From: UMGS172 sp045578845
GTDB taxonomy: Bacteria; Bacillota; Clostridia; Oscillospirales; Acutalibacteraceae
Reading direction: 5' to 3'
Assembly (NCBI GenBank): GCA_045578845.1
Contig: JAZNLA010000070.1
Span: 1 to 64,000, forward strand
Length of the DNA stretch: 64,000 nt
Positions 17,837 through 25,972 of this stretch are shown in pieces. Each line of letters opens with the position of its first letter. Within the stretch, counting starts at the first letter, position 1. The notes under the pieces were generated by a model. The model was not told where the DNA came from, searched no databases, and worked only from the letters and a program-made list of their open reading frames with translations. A program made the position numbers and the translations under genes.

Positions 17837-18059
17837 TGCTTATATCCTCCTTGGTTTCTATAAATAACAGGTATGTTTCTATGCCGAGAGCATCTGCAAT
17901 TCTTTGTATATTTTCAAGTGAGATGCTCCTGCGATAACACTCTATCGCACTGATATAGGTACGATGCATACCGCATTTATCTGCGAATGCTTCTTGGGAA
18001 ATACCGAGAGCCGTTCGATATTTCTTTAAATTACTTCCGAAAACTTTTACAATATCCAT
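17826..18059 (-). CDS. Controller (C) protein, Xre/Cro-type helix-turn-helix regulator
   Basis: A 77-residue one-domain DNA-binding protein: FGSNLKKYRTALGISQEAFADKCGMHRTYISAIE (quoted in parts: ISQEAFADKCGMHRTYISAIE is the helix-turn-helix) followed by RRSISLENIQRIADALGI. Size, fold and location at the head of the nuclease operon are those of C proteins, which activate or repress their own promoter to delay nuclease production. ATG 18059 has GGAGG about 10 nt upstream; a 20-residue in-frame extension has no support. The gene overlaps subunit 1 by 11 nt, so C, R1 and R2 form one operon. It is divergent from the serine recombinase gene. Confidence 0.8.
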   Translation of the reverse strand: MDIVKVFGSNLKKYRTALGISQEAFADKCGMHRTYISAIECYRRSISLENIQRIADALGIETYLLFIETKEDISNDK

Positions 18060-18082
18060 AGTTGCAATCCTCCACGATATAT

Positions 18083-18112
18083 AGTATAATGCTATTGAAC
18101 ACAAAAAGTCTA
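18083..18112 (-). promoter_or_regulatory. Probable promoter of the C-R1-R2 operon
   Basis: On the minus strand TAGACT (18112-18107), an 18-nt spacer and TATACT (18088-18083) precede the controller gene. Weaker than the methyltransferase promoter, as expected for an activated operon. A clear C-box palindrome was not recognised. Confidence 0.45.
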
Positions 18113-18185
18113 CATACAATAAGTATCTATTGATAATGAAACAATCATAAAAATTATATTTACTCTAAACACAGGAGGTGAACAT

Positions 18186-19781
18186 ATGAAACTTGTAATC
18201 TATGCTCGGTATTCGAGCCATAGTCAGACGGAGCAGTCAATTGAGGGACAGCTTATCGCCTGCTATGACTACGCCAAGAACAACGGGCATACGGTTGTGG
18301 GCGAGTATATTGACCGAGCGCAAAGCGGTACAACGGACAACCGAATCGAGTTTCAGAGAATGATTGCCGACAGTGATCGGCACACCTTCGATGGCGTTTT
18401 GGTGTATCAGCTTGACCGTTTTGCCCGCAACCGTTTTGACAGTGCCGTGAATAAGGCGAAGCTGAAAAAGAACGGTGTGCGTGTCCTCTCGGCTCGTGAG
18501 AACATAACCGATGATGCCAGCGGTATTCTCGTTGAGGGTATACTGGAAAGTATGGCTGAATATTACTCTGCTGAACTTTCGCAGAAGATTCGTCGTGGTA
18601 TGGATATCAATGCTGAGAAGTGCTTGAGCAACGGCAGCAATCCCGGACTTGGCTATTCTGTGGATAGTGACCGCCGCTTCCATGTCAACCCCGAAACGGC
18701 CCCTATTGTCCGTGAAATTTTTGAAATGTATGCAAGTGGACAGACTGTTACCGAGATTATAACCCAACTCAATGCAAGAGGGGTAAAAACCTCCCTCGGT
18801 AAAGAGTTTAACAAAAACAGTCTGCACCGTCTACTTCGCAACAAACGGTACATCGGTTACTACATTTACAAGGACACCGAAACACCCGGCGGTATGCCAC
18901 GCATTCTTGATGATGACCTGTTCGAGCGTGTGCAGAGTATGCTTGACCGCAATAAAAAAGCCCCTGCCCGTAAACGAGGCAAGGACGAATATCTGCTGAC
19001 TACCAAACTATTCTGTGGCTACTGCAAGGAAATGATGATTGGCTATGGCGGCACAGGCAAGTCCGGCAAGGTTTATCATTACTACGCTTGCAAAAATGCC
19101 AAGAAGAAGCTTTGCAAGAAAAAGATTGTGGACAAGCAGACCATCGAAGAGCGTGTAATCAAGGCTTGTCTGAGTCTGCTGACCGAGAGCAATATCAAAA
19201 GGATTGCCAAGGCAGTTGCCGATATTTGCAAAGCGGATATGGACTCCGCACCTATCAAACGATTAAAGGATTCCATCCGAGAGATTGATGTGGCGATTGA
19301 AAACCTCTGGAAGGCCTTGGAGCACGGTCAGTCGGTGGATATGATAACCGAGCGTATTGACAAACGCAAGCAAGAAAAAGCCACCTTAGAGGATCAGCTT
19401 GCCCTTGAAATGGCAAAGGAATTTATTTTGACCGAGCCACAGGTTATCGCCTTTCTGCAAAAGCTAAAAAACAGCAAGGATGATATTCGCCGTCGCAGGA
19501 GCATTATCAACATCTTTGTCAGTGCCATTTACCTATGGGATGACAAGTTCCGTATGGTACTCAACGGTAGCGACAAGCAAATCGTAATTGACGACATTCT
19601 ACTTGATGATATCAACGAGCATTTTGATGGCTTAAACAGCGAATTAGAGGGGTGTTCACAGTTGGTTGCGGACGCTCCACCAAAAAATCTGCCGACTTAT
19701 GTCGGCAGATTTTTTTTATTAAAACCGGCAGGCTTGGTATATCATCATACCTTTAGGTATGTAAAAATACTGTCGGCTTGA
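18186..19781 (+). CDS. Large serine recombinase (integrase of the island)
   Basis: A 531-residue recombinase. Domains: resolvase-type catalytic domain (YARYSSHSQ with nucleophilic Ser10, QLDRFARN, residues 1-150), recombinase domain (NPGLGYSVD to RNKRYIGYYIY, ~155-240), zinc ribbon (CGYCKEMM and later Cys residues, ~280-325) and a coiled-coil segment (~340-430). SD AGGAGGTG precedes ATG 18186. The frame crosses the attR core at codons 497-500 and continues through the host-side terminator, so the last ~32 residues come from host DNA. In the circular form the frame would instead end after about 20 different residues (stop at 12206-12208). Probably catalyses integration into ssrA. Confidence 0.92.
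   Translation: MKLVIYARYSSHSQTEQSIEGQLIACYDYAKNNGHTVVGEYIDRAQSGTTDNRIEFQRMIADSDRHTFDGVLVYQLDRFARNRFDSAVNKAKLKKNGVRVLSARENITDDASGILVEGILESMAEYYSAELSQKIRRGMDINAEKCLSNGSNPGLGYSVDSDRRFHVNPETAPIVREIFEMYASGQTVTEIITQLNARGVKTSLGKEFNKNSLHRLLRNKRYIGYYIYKDTETPGGMPRILDDDLFERVQSMLDRNKKAPARKRGKDEYLLTTKLFCGYCKEMMIGYGGTGKSGKVYHYYACKNAKKKLCKKKIVDKQTIEERVIKACLSLLTESNIKRIAKAVADICKADMDSAPIKRLKDSIREIDVAIENLWKALEHGQSVDMITERIDKRKQEKATLEDQLALEMAKEFILTEPQVIAFLQKLKNSKDDIRRRRSIINIFVSAIYLWDDKFRMVLNGSDKQIVIDDILLDDINEHFDGLNSELEGCSQLVADAPPKNLPTYVGRFFLLKPAGLVYHHTFRYVKILSA
19675..19684. repeat. attR core of the island
   Basis: CTCCACCAAA, identical to the ssrA 3' end at 12138-12147. On the element side GGTGTTC at 19651-19657 is the inverse of GAACACC at 12160-12166. 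On the host side the displaced ssrA terminator begins at once. Confidence 0.7.
19685..19717 (+). terminator. Displaced native ssrA terminator
   Basis: AAATCTGCCGAC and GTCGGCAGATTT form a 12-bp stem with a TTAT loop followed by a run of T. It overlaps the 3' part of the recombinase reading frame, which is unusual for a real gene end and fits a terminator that belonged to ssrA before insertion. Confidence 0.85.
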
Positions 19782-19790
19782 TGATATACC
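19736..19790. repeat. Imperfect palindromic intergenic repeat
   Basis: GGTATATCATCA (19736-19747) and TGATGATATACC (19779-19790) are perfect inverted repeats enclosing a smaller hairpin ATACCTTTAGGTAT. A further hairpin CCATTGCTTTCGCAATGG follows. It resembles short palindromic interspersed repeats of gut clostridia, from memory. Confidence 0.6.
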
Positions 19791-19808
19791 ATTGCTTTCG
19801 CAATGGAT

Positions 19809-19840
19809 AAAAAAACGACTTGTCGAAACAAGTCGTTTTT
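19809..19840 (-). terminator. Terminator after tRNA-Arg
   Basis: AACGACTTG and CAAGTCGTT form the stem with a 6-nt loop and T-runs on both strands. It abuts the encoded CCA of tRNA-Arg. Confidence 0.85.
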
Positions 19841-19917
19841 TGGCGCACTGAAAGGGACTCGAACCCCTGGCCTACTGCTTAGAAGGCAGTTGCTCTATCC
19901 AGCTGAGCTATCAGCGC
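19841..19917 (-). tRNA. tRNA-Arg (anticodon TCT)
   Basis: 77 nt including an encoded CCA. GCGCTGA pairs with TCAGTGC in the acceptor stem (one G-T pair), the discriminator is G, the anticodon loop is CTTCTAA and the T-loop is GGTTCGAGTCC. It decodes AGA. Confidence 0.95.
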
Positions 19918-19928
19918 AAACTATTCAT

Positions 19929-19975
19929 AAAAAACGCCCACATACCGAAGACTTTTGCCTTCGGCAGGGCATTTT
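19929..19975 (-). terminator. Terminator after tRNA-Gly
   Basis: Nested stems GCCC/GGGC and CCGAAG/CTTCGG with an A-rich 5' side and a T-run on the minus strand lie directly after the tRNA-Gly CCA end. Confidence 0.7.
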
Positions 19976-20049
<74 letters not shown>

Positions 20050-20102
20050 ATTCGTGACGCTGTTTATTTTATCATAAGCAGCGTCGATAGTCAAGCAAAA
20101 TT

Positions 20103-22394
20103 TTACATATTTGTATAAGAAATTTTCGGCTCGCCGTCAAAATCAGCAGTTATGCTCTTATAGGCGACATCGGGATTATCGATAAGCATACCTATAATTT
20201 TATCTTCTACAGTTTTTCTTATGAGTTTTCTTATATCCCTCGCCCCGCTTGTAGTTCCGCAGTTTTCTGCAAGGTATTCACAAAGTGCATCGGTAAATTC
20301 AAACTTTATTCCCTTTTCTTTTAGGTTTGGTTTAAGTCCATTTAGATTTAGTCTTGCAATTTCTTTTAAAGAGTTACGGGACAGCGGTGAGAAGAAAATA
20401 ATATCGTCTACTCTGCCTAAAAATTCAGGCCGTAAAAATTCTTTTAAAGCCTTCATTGATTTATCTTTTGATGCATCGGTAACCGTTCTTGAAAAACCTA
20501 ACAATGTGCCGTTATTATCACTGCCGGCATTAGAGGTCATCACTATAACAGTATTTTCAAAGTTGACTGTTCTGCCTTGTGCATCGGTTATTCTGCCGTC
20601 GTCAAGAATTTGAAGCAAAATATGCATTATATCGGGGTGTGCTTTTTCAATTTCATCAAAAAGTATTACGGAATACGGTTTTCTGCGTACCTTTTCGGTC
20701 AGTTGGCCTGCTTCGTCATAACCAACATATCCCGGAGGGGCACCTATTAGTTTTGATACAGCGTGTTTTTCCATAAATTCCGACATATCAAGTCTGATAA
20801 GTGAGTCGGGAGTGTTAAACATTTCTTTGGCAAGGGTCTTGACAAGTTCGGTTTTGCCGACACCTGTAGGACCGACAAAGATAAATGACGCGGGTTTTCT
20901 GTGACCTGAAATTTGAACACTTGAACGTCTTACACCTAAAACAACCGCTTCTACAGCCTCATCTTGACCTATTATGTGTTGTTTTATGTTGTTTTCAAGG
21001 TTTGAAAGTTTTTCCAAGTTATTCTGTTTTACTTTTACGGCGGGAATACCTGTCCAAAGTTCAATTACACTTGCCAAGTCATCGGGTGTAACGCTGTTAT
21101 CTAAAGCCTTAGGTTTTGCTTTTTCTGCATCTTCTTTGCTCTTTTCAAGTTCAAACTTTACATTGGCTATTCTTTCATAATCGGGATTTTCAATAACCGA
21201 TTCAAGTTCAGCCAACTCCTCGGTCAGTTTCTTTGTGTTTTTTTCGGCAATATAAAGGTCATCAATAGATTTATTTCTAAGGCAAGCACATGCACATGCC
21301 TCGTCAAGTAAATCTAATGCTTTATCTGGCAAAAAGCGGTCGCTTATATATCTTTCGGACAGTAAAACAGCACTGCGAACTATATCGTCGGATACCTTTA
21401 CATTATGAAATCCTTCATAATATCCCCTGATACCCGAAAGCATTTTAACAGAGTCCTCAATAGACGGCTCTTCAACTGTAACAGGCTGAAAACGGCGTTC
21501 TAAAGCGGCGTCTTTTTCGACGTACTTGCGGTACTCTTTAAAGGTTGTAGCACCTATTACCTGTATTTCTCCGCGTGACAAAGCGGGTTTTAAGATGTTG
21601 CCCGCACTCATAGAGCCTTCGGAATCGCCTGCACCGACAAGGTTATGAACTTCGTCGATAAATAAAATTATATTACCTTCTGCCTTCACTTCGTCAATAA
21701 GTCCTTTTATGCGGCTTTCAAATTGACCGCGGAACTGTGTGCCCGCAACAAGACCGGTTAAATCAAGTAACATGATTTCTTTGTCGAGCAGTTTTGCGGG
21801 GGCATTCTTTTGTGCAATTTTAAGAGCCAATCCTTCGGCTATAGCGGTTTTACCGACACCGGGCTCACCTATTAAACAAGGGTTGTTTTTTGTTCTGCGT
21901 GATAAAATTTGTATAGTTCTGTAAAGTTCGTCATCTCTGCCAATAATAACGTCAAGTTCACCGTTTCTCGCCTTCTCGGTAAGGTTGGTACAAAACATTG
22001 AAATAAATTTTCTTTTATTATTATTTTTCTTTTTATCGGATTTTTCGGCAGTTTCGGTAGTGCTCTTTTCCTCATTAGGGTTGCCTGCTTTATTCATATT
22101 ACCGAAAATTCCGTTTAAAAACGGGAAAGTTGCGGCACCGCCCGGCGAAAAAGCATCATCGTCATCTAAGCCGTCGGTATCCATAACCTCCATGAGTTGA
22201 TTACTCATTTCCTCGATATCATCGTCGGAAATGTTCATTTTTTGAAGCAGGTCATCAACCGGTTTAATTCCCGATTCCTTTGCACAAACCAAGCAAAGAC
22301 CTTTCGGTTTAGAGTTTTGATTAACACCGTTGTTGCTCATTTCTTGAATAAAGACAACAGCCGGTCTTTTTTTACATTTAAAACAAAGTTCCAT
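20103..22394 (-). CDS. clpE: ClpE-type AAA+ ATPase of the Clp protease
   Basis: A 763-residue Hsp100 unfoldase. The N-terminus carries a four-Cys zinc finger (CFKCKK ... CLVCAKE, residues 4-37) instead of the double Clp_N repeat, the hallmark of ClpE over ClpC. Two AAA+ modules follow: GEPGVGKTA with FIDEVHNLVGAG (~residues 175-245), and GPTGVGKTE with LFDEIEKAHPD (~505-580); a middle coiled-coil segment lies between (~385-430). It should unfold substrates for ClpP. SD TAGGAG precedes ATG 22394. ClpE is usually heat- and CtsR-regulated, but I see no clear CtsR heptad repeat here. ClpP is not in the window. Confidence 0.9.
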   Translation of the reverse strand: MELCFKCKKRPAVVFIQEMSNNGVNQNSKPKGLCLVCAKESGIKPVDDLLQKMNISDDDIEEMSNQLMEVMDTDGLDDDDAFSPGGAATFPFLNGIFGNMNKAGNPNEEKSTTETAEKSDKKKNNNKRKFISMFCTNLTEKARNGELDVIIGRDDELYRTIQILSRRTKNNPCLIGEPGVGKTAIAEGLALKIAQKNAPAKLLDKEIMLLDLTGLVAGTQFRGQFESRIKGLIDEVKAEGNIILFIDEVHNLVGAGDSEGSMSAGNILKPALSRGEIQVIGATTFKEYRKYVEKDAALERRFQPVTVEEPSIEDSVKMLSGIRGYYEGFHNVKVSDDIVRSAVLLSERYISDRFLPDKALDLLDEACACACLRNKSIDDLYIAEKNTKKLTEELAELESVIENPDYERIANVKFELEKSKEDAEKAKPKALDNSVTPDDLASVIELWTGIPAVKVKQNNLEKLSNLENNIKQHIIGQDEAVEAVVLGVRRSSVQISGHRKPASFIFVGPTGVGKTELVKTLAKEMFNTPDSLIRLDMSEFMEKHAVSKLIGAPPGYVGYDEAGQLTEKVRRKPYSVILFDEIEKAHPDIMHILLQILDDGRITDAQGRTVNFENTVIVMTSNAGSDNNGTLLGFSRTVTDASKDKSMKALKEFLRPEFLGRVDDIIFFSPLSRNSLKEIARLNLNGLKPNLKEKGIKFEFTDALCEYLAENCGTTSGARDIRKLIRKTVEDKIIGMLIDNPDVAYKSITADFDGEPKISYTNM

Positions 22395-22408
22395 ATTTAC
22401 TCCTATCC

Positions 22409-23113
22409 TTAGAGCAATGTGAGTTTATTAAGAATATTACCCAAACGCCCGAAAATATATGTGTCATTTAATATTTCGGCATTGATACCGAAAATATTAA
22501 CAGAACTCAAAATAATAATTTCTTTTAAAATAAAGCATGAAATAACGGCAATTACAACACCTTCGGCAAGGCCTGTAACAAGTCCCAAAACCTTATTTGC
22601 GGTGTTAAGTAAAGGGAGTTTTGAAAAAATATTCAAAGCCTTGATAATAAATTTCAGTAAAAACTTTATTACAATAAAAATAACAATAAAGAGTATTAAC
22701 GATATTATAGCCTTTATAAACGGTTTTGCTATTTTTTCGGTTATTGATTTTGCAATACCGTCGGCAATTGAGTTGCCGTCAGACTCATCTTTTTTGGTTT
22801 TTATTGTATCTTCAAGGTCAATTCCAAATCCGTCAGCCGCAGTAACAATATAATCGGGTAAAGCACTTTTAATATCACTGACTGTTTCGGCGGAAGTTTC
22901 GGTAATAGAGTTTGCAATACCGGTTTCCACCTTTGATTTTATAAAAGTATCATAAATAATATCTGTAGTGAATGAGGAAATCCATAATGATAAAATTAGT
23001 GCAATTATAACACCCGTTAAACTGAAAAAGGTAATTATAAATCCCTTTTTGTATCCTATTATTGCAAATGTTACCACTAAAACTATAACTGAAATATCTA
23101 AAATATAGTTCAA
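22409..23113 (-). CDS. CvpA family membrane protein
   Basis: A 234-residue membrane protein with four hydrophobic segments (about residues 5-25, 28-48, 128-150, 170-195) and the family motif IGYKKGFI near the start. CvpA relatives were linked to colicin V production in E. coli and in Firmicutes often lie next to DNA repair or wall genes; biochemical role unknown. I choose TTG 23113, which has AAAGGTG 6 nt upstream; the GTG at 23122 lies within that site. A soluble insert (residues ~50-125) is extracytoplasmic by prediction. It ends 14 nt before clpE. Confidence 0.8.
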   Translation of the reverse strand: MNYILDISVIVLVVTFAIIGYKKGFIITFFSLTGVIIALILSLWISSFTTDIIYDTFIKSKVETGIANSITETSAETVSDIKSALPDYIVTAADGFGIDLEDTIKTKKDESDGNSIADGIAKSITEKIAKPFIKAIISLILFIVIFIVIKFLLKFIIKALNIFSKLPLLNTANKVLGLVTGLAEGVVIAVISCFILKEIIILSSVNIFGINAEILNDTYIFGRLGNILNKLTLL

Positions 23114-23124
23114 TATTATCACCT

Positions 23125-24381
23125 TTAGTGTTTTGTTAATTGTATATTGTCTATTGTGAAAATTTCGCTGTTACTTGTTAAATAAATATACAACGGATTT
23201 ATATTGGTAATGAGTTTGTCTTTTTCGGCACCAGAAAGGTTGTATGTATAGACGTTATTACCTGAAAGTACAGCGAGAGATTTTTTGTTTAAAGAAATAT
23301 CGGTAACAGGTGCTGAAAAAGAGAAATCAGCATGAACTGAGCCGTCTGTATTTAGAATACAAACATTATTATTACCTTCATTATTTTCTCTGCCGTAAAT
23401 AATACAAGAATTTCCGTAGGAAGACACAGTATAATTGCGGACTGTCCCGCTTATATCAAGGTCGGTCGATATACCGCCTTTCCACGGTATTGAATAGGCA
23501 CTATTATTACCTGTTGCCAATATATAGTTTTTGTTTACAGTTACTAATGATGTTAAAAGTCCGCTGAATTCATACTTTTCTTTAGGCGTAGCACTGTTAA
23601 AGTTTAAAATATATACAGAAGATGTGTATGAGCCGTTTTTAGCATCAACTAAACATACGGCAATACTTTTTCCGTTATCGGCAACGGCAATATCGGCTAT
23701 GTAATTATTAGCCGAATTCCAAGAGTAAATTTGCTTGTTGTTTTTATTAAAAACATATACTGTGCCGAGATATGAGTCTGAGCCTACCGCTACAGCATAT
23801 GTTCCGTTTCTGCCTATTGAGGCAGAAAAAATATTTTTGTCAAATTCCTTATTTGTGATTTCGGAAGAATAATTATATATTTTTACCGAATAACGGTCAC
23901 GGTCAAAAACCAATGCCCTTGCCGCCGATACCTTTAGACGCGGATTAGACATACCGTGTGATGCTGCCTGCATTAGTTTGCCGTTGGAATTGTATACTTC
24001 AAAATATGAGTCATTAACTAAAAACAAGGCATTTTTGTTAGATTGTTTTGAATGTGCATTTTGTGAATATATATTAACCGGCAAATCATCACTGCCCATT
24101 AAAGCATAAGAGTTTTGCATTGCTTCAACAAGGCCGGTTGGTGTTACGAAATTTATAATGAGCAGTGTAACAACTACGGCAAAGATAACAGAATATGTTA
24201 TAATTCGTGCGATTTTTTTGCGTTTTCGTGAACCTTTGACAATTTCAAGTCGGGAACTTTTACTGTCATCATTGAAATTTATTTTTTGCTTTTTGTTTTC
24301 TTCTTTTCTTTTTGCTTTTTCTTCGGGGGTAAGATGTGCTTTATGTACTTTTAAATGTCTTTTTTTTCGATTGTCAGCCAT
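23125..24381 (-). CDS. Membrane-anchored beta-propeller-like protein (DUF5711 type)
   Basis: A 418-residue protein with a very basic cytoplasmic N-terminus (residues 1-58, many Lys/Arg), one transmembrane segment (~60-82, IITYSVIFAVVVTLLIINFV) and a large extracytoplasmic region of repeated beta strands (for example FDRDRYSVKIYN, NSANNYIADIAVADNGKSIAV) that suggests a propeller. This is the layout of the clostridial DUF5711 family, function unknown. SD GGGTGAT lies 6 nt upstream of ATG 24381, and the gene overlaps truA by 8 nt. A sensor or scaffold at the envelope is possible but unproven. Confidence 0.7.
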   Translation of the reverse strand: MADNRKKRHLKVHKAHLTPEEKAKRKEENKKQKINFNDDSKSSRLEIVKGSRKRKKIARIITYSVIFAVVVTLLIINFVTPTGLVEAMQNSYALMGSDDLPVNIYSQNAHSKQSNKNALFLVNDSYFEVYNSNGKLMQAASHGMSNPRLKVSAARALVFDRDRYSVKIYNYSSEITNKEFDKNIFSASIGRNGTYAVAVGSDSYLGTVYVFNKNNKQIYSWNSANNYIADIAVADNGKSIAVCLVDAKNGSYTSSVYILNFNSATPKEKYEFSGLLTSLVTVNKNYILATGNNSAYSIPWKGGISTDLDISGTVRNYTVSSYGNSCIIYGRENNEGNNNVCILNTDGSVHADFSFSAPVTDISLNKKSLAVLSGNNVYTYNLSGAEKDKLITNINPLYIYLTSNSEIFTIDNIQLTKH

Positions 24382-25129
24382 TTATATCACCCGCTTTGTA
24401 GAAAACTTTATTTAAATATAATCCGTGTGCTTTGGCAGTTGGACCGGCAAGATTGCGGTCACATGAAGATATAATTCTCGGTAAATCTTCAGGGTTGATT
24501 TTACCGTATCCTATCTCTAATAATGTACCTACAATTATACGCACCATATTATATAAAAATCCGTCACCTGTAATACTAAAAATAATTTCATCTCCATGTC
24601 TTACAACACTGCAATCGGTTATAGTTCTCACTGTGTCGGTAACTGATGAGCCTTGGGAACAAAAACCTTTAAAATCATGCGTGCCAAAAAAAGCTTTGCA
24701 AGCACAGTTCAGTAAATCTTCGTCTAATTTTTTGGATACTTGCAAACTGTACTTAAACCCGAACGGGTCGCGGTAAGGCGAATTGTAAATTTTATAAATA
24801 TATGTTTTACCAAGTGCGGAATACCTTGCGTGAAAATCATCTGCAACCGTTATACAATCGTAAGCAGCAATATCATGGGGTAAATGTGCATTTACGGCAA
24901 GGACAAGTTTATCGTTACTTATAGTGCTGTTACTGTCAAAATGCAAACAAAACATATTTGCGTGGACACCCGCATCGGTTCTGCTGCAACCTGTAACACC
25001 GATAGTACCGCAAAGGACTGACGATAAAGCATTTCCGACCGTTTCTTGTACCGAAATGCCGTTAGGTTGTACCTGCCAACCGCAGTAATTTGTGCCGTCA
25101 TATTTAATTGTCAGCAGACGTCTTGGCAT
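24374..25129 (-). CDS. truA: tRNA pseudouridine(38-40) synthase
   Basis: A 251-residue TruA: modifies U38-U40 in the anticodon arm. The catalytic Asp lies in GCSRTDAGVHA (residues ~46-56); other signatures are YDGTNYCGWQVQPNG, CKAFFGTHDFKGFCS and FLYNMVRIIVGTLLEIG. I choose ATG 25129, with AGGTG 6 nt upstream; GTG 25138 is in frame but overlaps that site. It follows ecfT directly, the usual Firmicutes ecfA1-ecfA2-ecfT-truA order. Confidence 0.95.
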   Translation of the reverse strand: MPRRLLTIKYDGTNYCGWQVQPNGISVQETVGNALSSVLCGTIGVTGCSRTDAGVHANMFCLHFDSNSTISNDKLVLAVNAHLPHDIAAYDCITVADDFHARYSALGKTYIYKIYNSPYRDPFGFKYSLQVSKKLDEDLLNCACKAFFGTHDFKGFCSQGSSVTDTVRTITDCSVVRHGDEIIFSITGDGFLYNMVRIIVGTLLEIGYGKINPEDLPRIISSCDRNLAGPTAKAHGLYLNKVFYKAGDING

Positions 25130-25138
25130 AAAAGTCAC

Positions 25139-25972
25139 CTACAAAAATAATGCATAAATTGTGTTTGTAAAAATGTTAAGAGTAATAACCGAAGATAATA
25201 AAATTATAATAAAAATTGTAGATATTAAGTCGCGGTAGGAATACTTCATAATTTTAAATTTAGTACGACCGCTGCCGCCACTGTAGCAACGACATTCCAT
25301 GGCCTCGGCAAGTTCGTAAGCACGTCTTACAGAAGATATGAGTAACGGTATTAAAATAGGAAGTAATGCTTTAATTCTTTTGATTAAATTTCCGCTTTCA
25401 AGGTCGGCACCCCTAGCCTTTTGAGCGTTCATAATTTTACCCGTTTCCTCTATAAGGGTGGGTATAAACCTTAAAGCAATGGTCATGGTCATTGCCATTG
25501 TATGAACGGCATTGCCTAAACCCATTAAAGTTAAGGGTTTAAGTAAACTTTCAATGGCACCTGTAAGTGATGTCGGCGAGGTTGTATAACTTAAAATTGC
25601 ACTTGAAAATATAAGTACAATAATTCTTACCGCCATATAAATCGCTCTAGAAATACCGCCGACGGTAACGGTAAAAATCCACCAGTCGAATAAAATTTTG
25701 CCGTCACCTGTGTAAAAAACATTGAGTAAAGCGGTTAAAATAATCACGGGTAGTATTGATTTAATGTTTTTTAGGTACATTTTTATGGGTATTTTAGAAA
25801 CAATCATTAAAAACACCAAAAATAAAAGCAACAAACCCATGGATAAAAATCCGTCTGCTAAAAAGGTAAAAACTATAAATACCAACAAACTTAACAGTTT
25901 TGTTCGAGGGTCTAATTTGTGCAAAAATGAGTTTGTGTCAATAAACTGACCGAAGGTGATGTCTTTAAGCAT
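25139..25972 (-). CDS. ecfT: Energy-coupling factor transporter transmembrane protein EcfT
   Basis: A 277-residue membrane protein with about five to six hydrophobic segments. The coupling-helix motifs are visible as MTIALRFIPTL...KIMNAQKARGADL and RRAYELAEAMECRCY, containing the two A-R-G / E-x-R-x-Y type motifs that contact the ATPases. It forms the shared ECF module with EcfA1 and EcfA2 and accepts S components such as RibU, encoded at 43.5 kb. Its ATG shares one base with the ecfA2 stop (TAATG), with GGGGGTG upstream. Confidence 0.93.
   Translation of the reverse strand: MLKDITFGQFIDTNSFLHKLDPRTKLLSLLVFIVFTFLADGFLSMGLLLLFLVFLMIVSKIPIKMYLKNIKSILPVIILTALLNVFYTGDGKILFDWWIFTVTVGGISRAIYMAVRIIVLIFSSAILSYTTSPTSLTGAIESLLKPLTLMGLGNAVHTMAMTMTIALRFIPTLIEETGKIMNAQKARGADLESGNLIKRIKALLPILIPLLISSVRRAYELAEAMECRCYSGGSGRTKFKIMKYSYRDLISTIFIIILLSSVITLNIFTNTIYALFL

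Larger units (their letters stand above)
12138..19684. mobile_element. Integrative island at the ssrA 3' end, carrying a restriction-modification system
   Basis: About 7.5 kb bounded by the direct repeat CTCCACCAAA at 12138-12147 and 19675-19684. Contents in order: small protein, tyrosine integrase, repeat-rich non-coding block, N6-adenine methyltransferase, two paralogous putative nuclease subunits, controller protein and large serine recombinase. Base composition differs from the flanks and between parts: recombinase more GC-rich, methyltransferase more AT-rich. Joining the two element ends gives a site of 53 bp with arms GGTGTTC and GAACACC around the repeat, as expected for a serine-integrase attP. 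Restoring the host gives ssrA followed directly by the terminator now at 19685. No conjugation genes are visible. Confidence 0.8.

Noticed and set aside
18237..18827. 196-codon minus-strand open frame inside the serine recombinase
   Set aside because: Antisense shadow of a well-conserved gene in more GC-rich DNA; no motif or ribosome binding site.
20103..22394. Annotation as ClpC
   Set aside because: The N-terminus is a four-Cys zinc finger instead of the double Clp_N repeat, which points to ClpE.
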